Source: Streptomyces sp. BV286
GTDB lineage: Bacteria; Actinomycetota; Actinomycetes; Streptomycetales; Streptomycetaceae
DNA: 64,000 nt
NCBI RefSeq assembly: GCF_019090165.1
Contig: NZ_JAHRIB010000100.1
Coordinates: forward strand, 124,001-188,000
Direction: 5' to 3'
Shown: in pieces, positions 25,655 to 32,531 of the stretch
Numbering within the stretch: the stretch's first letter is position 1
How the letters are laid out: the number at the start of each line of letters is the position of its first letter
The notes under the pieces: model-generated
The model's database searches: none
The model's input: only the letters and a program-made list of their open reading frames with translations
Told to the model about the DNA's origin: nothing
Program-made: the position numbers and the translations under genes

Positions 25655-28062
25655 CCACGGAGCCGTCCGCCGCCGCGGAGGAAGCCGAGCCGGGGACGCC
25701 GAGCGCGGCACCCGAGTCCACAGGGCCCGGCGCGGGGGCTCGGCCGGACACCGGGGCCGCCGCACCCGGCACGGGTGAAGGCGACTCGGCCGAGGGCGGC
25801 GCGGACGAGGGTGGCGCGGACGGCGAGGCCCCGGAGGGCGGCGCTGCCGACGGCACCGCCGCCACCGAAGGCGCGGTCCAGTTGTCCGAGGCCGAGGCCG
25901 AGCTGGCCGCGCAGCGGGAGTTGCGGGAGCGGATCGAGCGGCGGAAGGCGGAGAAGACGGCACCGGTCCGGGCCGGGACAGGACTGAGCGGGAAGGCCGC
26001 CGACCTGCTCGCGGCCGTCCGGGCGGTGGAGAGCGGCGAGAAGCCTCCGGCGAGCGTCTTCAGTGAGCCGGAGCCCGCGCCGCGCAGGGTCGCGCCGGAG
26101 CCGGTGCGGCGCCCGCAGCCCACGCCCTCCGGCATGCCGGCGTCGATGGCCCCCGAGTCCGTCGACGCGGTGCGTGCGGTGCTGGTCAGGGGCGGCGCAC
26201 CCGAGACGCTGGCGCCGCAGACCGCCGCCACCCTCGGCGAGGGTGCGGACGGCCGACTGAGCGAGGATCCCTGGCAGTTGCTGCGGGTGGCGGGGGTGCG
26301 GCCCGAGCAGGCGGACGGGTTCGCCCGGGCCCTGCTGGGCGCGGAGTGCGGGCCGGACGACGAGCGGCGGGGCCGGGCGGTCACCGTGTGGCTCCTCGAA
26401 CAGGCGGCCCTGGCGGGACACACCGCCCTGGAGGCCCCGGCCCTGCACGCGGCGCTCGCGCAGCGCTCGGTTCCCGACCCCGACGCCGCCGTGCAGAGCG
26501 CCCTGGCCGAGGGCGACGCCCTGGTGTTCCAGGACGCGCTGGACGAGCCGGGCGCACCCCCGGCCCCCCGGCGGTCCGAGGAGGACGACGACGCCGAGGG
26601 CGAGGAGACCGACGAGGGCGAGGACGTACGCCCGGTGCGCGTCCTCATCGGCCTGGAGCGGTACGCACTCGCCGAGGAGAGCCTCGCCGACGGGCTCGCC
26701 CGGGTGGTCAACGCACTGCCCAAGGAGGACGGGCCGGACAAGGCCTGGGAGTCGGCCGCGACCGGCTCCGCCGCCGAGCTGATCCGGGCGGTCGCGGGCC
26801 ACGGTCTCGTGCTGCACACCGGCGGCGAGGCGTCCCGCGCCGAGCCCGCGTCCCTGGTGGCGGCCGCCCGCTCGCTCGGCCTGCGGGTGTGCGCCGCCAC
26901 GCACAGCGCGGACGGCCGCCGGGACTTCGCCGCGCTGATCGCCGCCGCGCAGCAGGCGGGGAACGCGGCTTCGGCCGCGCACCCGCCGTCGCGGTCCGGC
27001 CCGGACACGGACGCACCGGGCCCGCCGCAGGGCGGCACGGCCGGAGCACCGGGCGAAGCGTCCGGGGACCCCGGCCGTGGACCGTCCGGCGGCGATCCGG
27101 CGGACGCGGGCGTGACCACCGTCGCCGGCCTCCTCTCCGGAGCGGAGGGCCCGGGGCGGGACTCGGACGGCATGCTCCGGACCGACCTCCTCGTCGTGCT
27201 CGACGCTCCTCAGCTCGACGTGGAGAACGCGGCCATGCTCGCCGAGTCGCTGCCCGACGGCGCCCGGCTCGTGCTGAGCGGGGACCCCGGTGTGCTGTGG
27301 TCGGCGGGCCCCGGGCGGGTCTTCGCGGATCTGCTCGCCGCCCGGGTGTGCCCGCAGATCGCCTCGCGGACCCCTGATCCCGGGCCCGTCGGCGAACTGG
27401 TCTCGGGCATCGGCATCGGCGAGCTGAACCAGGTCGAGGCCCCCGGCAAGGAAGTGGTGATCATCCCGGTGCGTGACGCCGGCGAGGCGGTCCACCGCAC
27501 CGTGCAGCTGGTCGCCGACTCGGTGCCGCGCGCGATCGGCATTCCGGCCGAACAGACACAGGTGATCACTCCGGGCCACGGCGGCGCGGCGGGCACCCGG
27601 GTGCTCAACGCCGCGCTGAAGGAGCGGCTCAATCCGGGCTCCGGGCGCTTCGGCGGCTTCGACCCGGGCGACCGGATCGTGCACTCCCCCGCGCCGGGCC
27701 GTTTGGTGCCGGGCCAGGTGGTGAAGGCCGACGCCGACGGGCTGCATCTGGAGTGCGCGGGCGTGCCGGTCGTCGTACCGAAGGAGCGGGTGGAGCAGAC
27801 CGTGCGGCACGGCTGGGCGCTCACCGCCCACCAGGCGGTCGGGGTCCGCTGGCCCGCCGCGGTCGTGGTGCTTCCCGGCGACGCCGGCCAGGCGCTCTCC
27901 AGGCCCTGGGTCTACACCGCCTTCGGCCGTGCCGGCCGGCACCTCTCCGTGGTCCACGGTGTGGAGCAGGCGCTGCCGCACGCGGTCGCGGAGGTCGCCG
28001 CGAAGCCCCGTACGACCAGGCTGTCCGCCCTGATCACGGCTCAGGTGCCGGCGTCGGGCTGA
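25651..28062 (+). CDS. Degenerate RecD-like helicase with helix-hairpin-helix region
   Basis: 803 residues. An acidic, low-complexity N-terminus (1-90) precedes an HHH-like segment (about 205-270, LRVAGVRPEQADGFARALLG). The C-terminal half aligns by motif with RecD2/superfamily 1B helicases: a motif III-like LVLSGDPGVLWSAGPGRVFADL near 540 and motif VI-like YTAFGRAGRHLSVVHG near 755, preceded by WALTAHQAVGVRWP. However, no GxxGxGKT Walker A is visible and motif II reads VVLDAPQ instead of DEAS. It therefore probably binds DNA without ATP-driven unwinding. Translationally coupled to the aldo/keto reductase. Confidence 0.7.
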   Translation: MTTEPSAAAEEAEPGTPSAAPESTGPGAGARPDTGAAAPGTGEGDSAEGGADEGGADGEAPEGGAADGTAATEGAVQLSEAEAELAAQRELRERIERRKAEKTAPVRAGTGLSGKAADLLAAVRAVESGEKPPASVFSEPEPAPRRVAPEPVRRPQPTPSGMPASMAPESVDAVRAVLVRGGAPETLAPQTAATLGEGADGRLSEDPWQLLRVAGVRPEQADGFARALLGAECGPDDERRGRAVTVWLLEQAALAGHTALEAPALHAALAQRSVPDPDAAVQSALAEGDALVFQDALDEPGAPPAPRRSEEDDDAEGEETDEGEDVRPVRVLIGLERYALAEESLADGLARVVNALPKEDGPDKAWESAATGSAAELIRAVAGHGLVLHTGGEASRAEPASLVAAARSLGLRVCAATHSADGRRDFAALIAAAQQAGNAASAAHPPSRSGPDTDAPGPPQGGTAGAPGEASGDPGRGPSGGDPADAGVTTVAGLLSGAEGPGRDSDGMLRTDLLVVLDAPQLDVENAAMLAESLPDGARLVLSGDPGVLWSAGPGRVFADLLAARVCPQIASRTPDPGPVGELVSGIGIGELNQVEAPGKEVVIIPVRDAGEAVHRTVQLVADSVPRAIGIPAEQTQVITPGHGGAAGTRVLNAALKERLNPGSGRFGGFDPGDRIVHSPAPGRLVPGQVVKADADGLHLECAGVPVVVPKERVEQTVRHGWALTAHQAVGVRWPAAVVVLPGDAGQALSRPWVYTAFGRAGRHLSVVHGVEQALPHAVAEVAAKPRTTRLSALITAQVPASG

Positions 28063-28100
28063 GTCCCGTCACCGGCGGGGTCCACGGCCCCGGACGCACC

Positions 28101-28140
28101 GGTGGCGGCCGGCGGGCCGAGGAGCCCGGTGGCCGCCACC
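28101..28140. terminator. Convergent-gap terminator
   Basis: GGTGGCGGCC (28101-28110) pairs with GGCCGCCACC (28131-28140) across a 20-base internal region, between the RecD-like gene and the convergent hypothetical gene. Confidence 0.7.
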
Positions 28141-28158
28141 GTGGGTGACAGCGGACCG

Positions 28159-28878
28159 TCAGCGGTCCGCGTCCGTCCTCTCCCGGTCCTCGTCCCCTCC
28201 GAGCACGGCTTCGAGTTCCGGCTCGACGGCGTCGTCCGGGTCGTCGTCGAGGTCGTCCTCGGCGTCGTCGTCGAAGACGGCACTGACATCGAAGCGGCAC
28301 ACCACCTGGTGGGTGTCGGCCTGGTCGAACGGGGCTTCCAGCCACTCACCCGGGTCGGCCTGCTCGTCCGAGGCGGTCACCCACAGCGTCGAGTCGCCCT
28401 CTTCCAGGCCGAACTCCTTGTGCCGGGAGGCGATCTCGTCGGGTTCGAACTCCCCGAAGAGAACACCGAGCGCGCCGTGCACGGTCCCGGACGCGGCGTC
28501 GAAGCCAGCCGTCACCGCACCGGACTCCTCCACGGCCTCGACCCGCTGGGCCTGCGCCAGCAGCCGCTGCGGCTCCGCCACCGCGTAGTCCCGGCGGATC
28601 AGCACGCTCAGCGAGCTGGGCTCCTCCGGCCCCGTGTACGGCGGGAGCGCGTCGTCCGAGCCGGGGATCTCGAAGGGAGTGACCTCGTCATAGCGGTCGT
28701 AGAGGAGCTCGTCGTACTCCTCGGCGGCCGCGGCCAGCTCGTTGAACGCCTCGTAGACGGCCGGGTCGTCCTCACCCGACCTGCGCTCGACCGCCGCCAG
28801 GTGGCGGTCGAGCGCGGTCTTGACCGCCTCGGCGGCGGCGCGTACCTCGGCAGCGGTGGGCTGCGCAGCATCAGACAT
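28159..28878 (-). CDS. Actinobacterial hypothetical protein with acidic tail
   Basis: 239 residues from ATG 28878 (MSDAAQPTAAEVRAAAEAV). The N-terminal half is helical, with LDRHLAAVERRSGEDDPAVYEAFNEL, and may form coiled coils. The middle has a beta-rich stretch (STLWVTASDEQ, HQVVCRFDVSAVF). The last 40 residues are dominated by Asp/Glu. No signal peptide or membrane segment. Divergent from the DUF5703 gene with only 47 bases between starts. Function not recognised. Confidence 0.75.
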   Translation of the reverse strand: MSDAAQPTAAEVRAAAEAVKTALDRHLAAVERRSGEDDPAVYEAFNELAAAAEEYDELLYDRYDEVTPFEIPGSDDALPPYTGPEEPSSLSVLIRRDYAVAEPQRLLAQAQRVEAVEESGAVTAGFDAASGTVHGALGVLFGEFEPDEIASRHKEFGLEEGDSTLWVTASDEQADPGEWLEAPFDQADTHQVVCRFDVSAVFDDDAEDDLDDDPDDAVEPELEAVLGGDEDRERTDADR

Positions 28879-28925
28879 AGTGCAGACGCTATCCGTACAG
28901 GGCCTCCGCACGCACAATAGATGCG

Positions 28926-29114
28926 ATGCCGGAATACGAATTTGTCGACGTGTATGTGCCGCGCGGGGTCTCCCGCAAGGAAGCGGCACGCCTGCTGACG
29001 GACCATGCTGAGTACGGGCACTGGGAGTTGGACCGTCTCAGCCTGCACCGGGACGGCAGCCGCAGGGTGCGGTTGCGCCGACGGATCATTCGCCAGGTCC
29101 GCGCCACCTGGTGA
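28926..29114 (+). CDS. DUF5703 family small protein
   Basis: A 62-residue protein starting MPEYEFVDVYVPRGVS and ending with a strongly basic helix (RRVRLRRRIIRQVRA). The family is small and actinobacterial, of unknown function; the basic tail suggests nucleic-acid or membrane-surface binding. It shares a short divergent promoter region with the preceding hypothetical gene and is followed by a very strong terminator. Confidence 0.8.
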   Translation: MPEYEFVDVYVPRGVSRKEAARLLTDHAEYGHWELDRLSLHRDGSRRVRLRRRIIRQVRATW

Positions 29115-29129
29115 CGCGGGACGGCTGAA

Positions 29130-29165
29130 ACGGAGTGGGCCCCGCCCGTGCGGGGCCCACTCCGT
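29130..29165. terminator. Strong terminator between DUF5703 gene and chpC
   Basis: ACGGAGTGGGCCCCGC (29130-29145) pairs perfectly with GCGGGGCCCACTCCGT (29150-29165) over a 4-base loop. Confidence 0.95.
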
Positions 29166-29247
29166 CGGACCTGCTCGGGGGATGCAAGCCCTCACCCCGG
29201 GGTGATTTGTCATGCCATGACGCAATTTGGGCGTCATGGCGTCGGCT

Positions 29248-30009
29248 TCATGCCGAGGCACGTGCCTTGCGGTAGATCACGGCGCCCATCAGGAGTGCGC
29301 CCGCACCCATCGGCAGCGCGAGGCCGAGCGGCAGGTCGCCGCCGGTCTGCGCGAGCTGCGCGGATCCGTCGGGGCTGCCGACGGCCTGGGCGTCCAGGTC
29401 GTTCGGGTTCGAGCCGTGCGGGTTCCCGCTCTTCGGACCACCGGGCCCGCCCGGGTCTCCCGGATCACCGGGGTTGCCCGGGGTCCCCGGGTCTCCCGGC
29501 TTGCCCGGGGTGTTCGGCCCCCCGTGCCCGGGAGGCGTCACCGAGTGCCCGTCCTCGCTGTTCGCACAGGCATTGCCCGTGGCCGCGTTGCCGATGCCGC
29601 CGACGGAGATGCCGTTGCCGCAGACGTTGACCGGCACGTCCACCGGGACCTGCACGTGGTTGCCGGAGCCGACGCCGGGCGAGTCACCGGTGTGCCCCCC
29701 GGCCTGCGATCCACCGCCCGGCCCGTGGTGACCCGAGCCGCCGTTGCCGTGATGGCCGGAGCCCCCGCCCTTGTTGGCGCACTTGTTGCCGACCGCCGGG
29801 TTGAGCAGCCCGACCACGTTCACGGTGTTGCCGCAGACATTGACCGGCGCGTGCACCGGCGCCTGCACCGAGTTCCCGGAGAGTACGCCCGGGGAGTCCG
29901 AAGCGGTGCCGTGCGCCCCCGAGTCGGCGTGCGCGTAACCGCCGGTGGCGGCGAGGACCCCGGTCGCGGCCGCCACCGTCATCAGACCTTTGCGGGTGAC
30001 CTGTCGCAT
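29248..30009 (-). CDS. chpC: Long chaplin with two chaplin domains and sortase signal
   Basis: 253 residues from ATG 30009 (AGGGA upstream). A Sec signal ends near AHA/DS (about 28). Chaplin domain 1 spans about 38-79 (SPGVLSGN, NVCGNTVNVVGLLNP, Cys59/Cys77). A His/Gly-rich linker follows, then domain 2 at about 110-150 (Cys130/Cys148). A collagen-like Gly-X-Pro run (169-192) leads to the sorting signal LAQTG (219-223), a hydrophobic helix and a basic tail. Chaplins coat aerial hyphae as amyloid-like fibres; long ones are anchored by sortase. Placement beside chpH matches S. coelicolor chpC. Confidence 0.93.
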   Translation of the reverse strand: MRQVTRKGLMTVAAATGVLAATGGYAHADSGAHGTASDSPGVLSGNSVQAPVHAPVNVCGNTVNVVGLLNPAVGNKCANKGGGSGHHGNGGSGHHGPGGGSQAGGHTGDSPGVGSGNHVQVPVDVPVNVCGNGISVGGIGNAATGNACANSEDGHSVTPPGHGGPNTPGKPGDPGTPGNPGDPGDPGGPGGPKSGNPHGSNPNDLDAQAVGSPDGSAQLAQTGGDLPLGLALPMGAGALLMGAVIYRKARASA

Positions 30010-30090
30010 AGCTTTTCCCTGCCTTGTGAGCCCTGTTGCATCAGGAACGCGCACGCGCCGGACGCGCGGGCGCGCAATACGGAATGTCGG

Positions 30091-30125
30091 CGGCCCCGGA
30101 GCGCATGGCGCGCGCTCCGGGGCCG
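30091..30125. terminator. Terminator between chpH and chpC
   Basis: CGGCCCCGGAGCGC (30091-30104) pairs perfectly with GCGCTCCGGGGCCG (30112-30125), showing that the two chaplin genes are separate units. Confidence 0.85.
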
Positions 30126-30131
30126 CGGACT

Positions 30132-30178
30132 CAGACCCTCATGACGTCAGACCTTCATGGAATGCAGGCCTTCATGAG
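30132..30178. repeat. Three imperfect 12-base repeats downstream of chpH
   Basis: CAGACCCTCATG (30132-30143), CAGACCTTCATG (30148-30159) and CAGGCCTTCATG (30165-30176). The outer CCTCATG and CATGAGG can also pair (30137-30143 with 30172-30178). They begin 12 bases after the chpH stop. Confidence 0.6.
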
Positions 30179-30190
30179 GTGAGCACAACG

Positions 30191-30424
30191 TCAGGCGTTG
30201 ACGCAGGTGTTGCCGAAGGCGGGGTTCAGCAGCCCGATCACGGAGACCGTGTTGCCGCAGACGTTCACCGGCACGTGGATGGGCGCCTGGATGACGTTGC
30301 CCGAGAGCACACCGGGAGAGTGCACGGCAGCACCCTGAGCACCGGCGTCGGCAGCCGCAACACCCGCACCAGCGAGAACGAGGCCACCCGTGGCAGCGGC
30401 AGCGGCGACGATCTTCTTGATCAT
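30191..30424 (-). CDS. chpH: Short secreted chaplin
   Basis: 77 residues from ATG 30424, with AGGAGG upstream. The Sec signal MIKKIVAAAAATGGLVLAG ends about residue 26. The single chaplin domain starts SPGVLSGN and contains NVCGNTVSVIGLLNP with Cys56 and Cys74, which would form the conserved disulfide. The product assembles into the hydrophobic sheath of aerial hyphae and spores. The 77-residue length equals S. coelicolor ChpH as I recall it. Confidence 0.94.
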   Translation of the reverse strand: MIKKIVAAAAATGGLVLAGAGVAAADAGAQGAAVHSPGVLSGNVIQAPIHVPVNVCGNTVSVIGLLNPAFGNTCVNA

Positions 30425-30444
30425 TATTCCTCCTAGTAGGCAAA

Positions 30445-30467
30445 TGTGATCCCAGCCGCGGATCACA
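30445..30467. promoter_or_regulatory. 8-bp inverted repeat in the chpH upstream region
   Basis: TGTGATCC (30445-30452) and GGATCACA (30460-30467) form a perfect dyad with a 7-base spacer, about 15 bases upstream of the chpH ribosome-binding site. It could be an operator or a 5'-UTR hairpin. Confidence 0.5.
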
Positions 30468-30607
30468 TCACCAGTAACGAGGAGGGAGTAATAGGGCTAC
30501 GAGCCTATGAGCGCATTCACTCTTCTCAGTCGGCTCCGTACGCGCTGGCGATTATTGGAGTGTCGTTTCAGCGGGTTAATTCAGGACGCCTCGCGGTTCG
30601 GCAGATC

Positions 30608-31933
30608 TCAGGACGCCTCGATGAAGCGGTCCAGCACCCGCACCCCGAACTTCAGGGCGTCGACCGGGACCCGCTCGTCGACACCGTGGAACATCCCGGC
30701 GAAGTCCAGCTCCGGCGGCAGCTTCAGCGGGGCGAAGCCGAAGCAGCGGATGCCGAGGTCGTCGAAGGACTTGGCGTCGGTGCCGGCGGAGAGCATGTAC
30801 GGGACGGCGCGGGCGATCGGGTCCTCGGCGGACAGCGCGGTCTGCATGGCGTCCACGAGGGCCCCGTCGAAGGTGGTCTCCAGGGCCTTGTCGGCGTGCA
30901 CGTCCTCGCGCTTCACGTTCGGGCCGAGGATGCGGTCCAGGTCGGCGAGGAACTCCTCCTCGTAGCCCGGCAGATAACGGGCGTCGACGTGCGCGGTCGC
31001 CTGGCCCGGGATCACGTTCACCTTGTAGCCCGCGCCCAGCTGCGTCGGGTTGGCCGTGTTCTGCAGCGAGGCGCCGATGAGCTTGGCGATGCCGCCGAGC
31101 TTGGCGAGCGTCGCGTCCATGTTCTCCGGGTCGAGCTCGGTGCCCAGCGCGTCGCCGAGTTCGTCGAGGAAGTGCCGCAGCGTCTTCGTCACGCGCACCG
31201 GGAACTTGTGCCGGCCGAGCCGTCCGACGGCCTCGGACAGCTCGGTGATCGCGTTGTCCCGGTGGATCATCGAACCGTGGCCGGCCGTGCCGTCCACGGT
31301 CAGCTTCATCCAGTGCATGCCCTTCTGCGCGGTCTCCACGAGATACAGCCGCAGCTTCTCGTTGACCGTGAAGGAGAACCCGCCGACCTCGCCGATCGCC
31401 TCGGTCACGCCCTCGAAGAGGTCGGGATGCTTGGTGACGAGGTGCTTGGCGCCGAACTTGCCGCCCGCCTCCTCGTCCGCCAGGAAGGCCAGGACGAGGT
31501 CCCGGGGAGGCTTGCGACCGCTGCGCATCCGCTCGCGGACGACCGCGAGGGTCATCGCGTCCATGTCCTTCATGTCGACCGCGCCCCGGCCCCACACGCA
31601 GCCGTCGGCGATCTCGCCGGAGAACGGGTGGTGCGTCCAGTCCTGGGCGTTCGCCGGTACGACGTCGGTGTGGCCGTGAATGAGCAGTCCGGGCCGCGAG
31701 CGGTCCTCCCCCTCGATCCTGACCACCGTCGAGGCACGACCCTGGTGCGACTCGAAGATCTGCGGTTCGAGGCCCACCTCGGCGAGCTTCTCCGCGACGT
31801 ACTCGGCGGCCTTGCGCTCACCCGGGCCCGAGTGGTCGCCGTAGTTGCTGGTGTCGATCTGGATCAGCTCGCGGCAGAGGTCGACGACCTCGTCCTCACC
31901 CGTGATGCCCTTGGTCGTGTCCGGCTCGCTCAC
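30608..31933 (-). CDS. M20-family metallopeptidase
   Basis: 441 residues from a GTG at 31933 with GGGAGGA upstream. Dinuclear-zinc motifs: LIHGHTDVVP (His88, Asp90), GAVDMKD (Asp120) and ADEEAGG (Glu154/155). A dimerisation insert follows around GTAGHGSMIHRDNA. Likely a cytosolic dipeptidase or deacylase of the ArgE/DapE/CPG2 group; substrate not predictable. No partner genes. Confidence 0.9.
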   Translation of the reverse strand: MSEPDTTKGITGEDEVVDLCRELIQIDTSNYGDHSGPGERKAAEYVAEKLAEVGLEPQIFESHQGRASTVVRIEGEDRSRPGLLIHGHTDVVPANAQDWTHHPFSGEIADGCVWGRGAVDMKDMDAMTLAVVRERMRSGRKPPRDLVLAFLADEEAGGKFGAKHLVTKHPDLFEGVTEAIGEVGGFSFTVNEKLRLYLVETAQKGMHWMKLTVDGTAGHGSMIHRDNAITELSEAVGRLGRHKFPVRVTKTLRHFLDELGDALGTELDPENMDATLAKLGGIAKLIGASLQNTANPTQLGAGYKVNVIPGQATAHVDARYLPGYEEEFLADLDRILGPNVKREDVHADKALETTFDGALVDAMQTALSAEDPIARAVPYMLSAGTDAKSFDDLGIRCFGFAPLKLPPELDFAGMFHGVDERVPVDALKFGVRVLDRFIEAS

Positions 31934-32119
31934 GCTGCTTCCTCCCACAGTCCCTGCTGGCGGTCCCTCCCATCCTCCCTCTCCGGGCCTCCGGTCCCAA
32001 GGGCGGACCCGGCCCGTCACAGGCCGTTCACGCCCCGACGGCCCGTGATCGGGGGGTCTGGAAAGCCTGGTAATGTTTCCTTCGTCGCCGCGAGGGGAAC
32101 CCCGCGCGACAGACACCTT

Positions 32120-32204
32120 GTCCGGGTGGCGGAATGGCAGACGCGCTAGCTTGAGGTGCTAGTGCCCTTTATCGGGCGTGGGGGTTCAAGTCCCCCCTCG
32201 GACA
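32120..32204 (+). tRNA. tRNA-Leu (anticodon GAG)
   Basis: The acceptor arms GTCCGGG and CTCGGAC pair (one G-T). The anticodon stem CTAGC/GCTAG encloses TTGAGGT, giving anticodon GAG for CTC codons. A long variable arm (GCCCTTTATCGGGC), typical of Leu, and the T-arm GGGGG-TTCAAGT-CCCCC are present. CCA is not encoded. Confidence 0.96.
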
Positions 32205-32212
32205 CACGAGAT

Positions 32213-32249
32213 GAACGAGGGCCGCGACCACTGGTCGCGGCCCTCGTTC
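32213..32249. terminator. tRNA-Leu terminator; start of the gap before the synthetase gene
   Basis: A 17-bp perfect stem: GAACGAGGGCCGCGACC (32213-32229) and its complement (32233-32249) over ACT. The rest of the 327-base gap to 32531 holds two CGTGACACCCCC-type direct repeats (about 32257 and 32279) and a TGACAT/ATGTCA dyad (32333-32350) that could regulate the synthetase. Confidence 0.93.
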
Positions 32250-32531
32250 GTTGTCCGTGACACCCCCGGACACCGCCCGTGACACCCCCCGGAAGCGGGT
32301 TCCGGCAACATGTGGGGCAGATCTCGTCAGGGTGACATATCCCCATGTCAGAGAGTCGGCCCCATCCCGCCGGGCCCCTCGAAAGGCCTGCTCGCATGGC
32401 TGCGGCGCAGGTCCGCGGCTAGCGTCGTACTAAAATTCCACGCTTGTTCGGAGCTGACCGGAACATCCCCAGGCATACCTGCGGGCCCGCCGGCTCCCCC
32501 GGAGCATCCGGGAACGACATGTGAGGACCCG

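Noticed and set aside
25633..27981. 782-codon open frame on the minus strand of the RecD-like gene
   Set aside because: Antisense shadow of a high-GC gene; no recognisable domain or start signal.
32120..32249. tRNA-Leu as an integration site for a mobile element
   Set aside because: No integrase or excisionase gene and no duplicated tRNA 3' end were noticed nearby; flanking genes look chromosomal.
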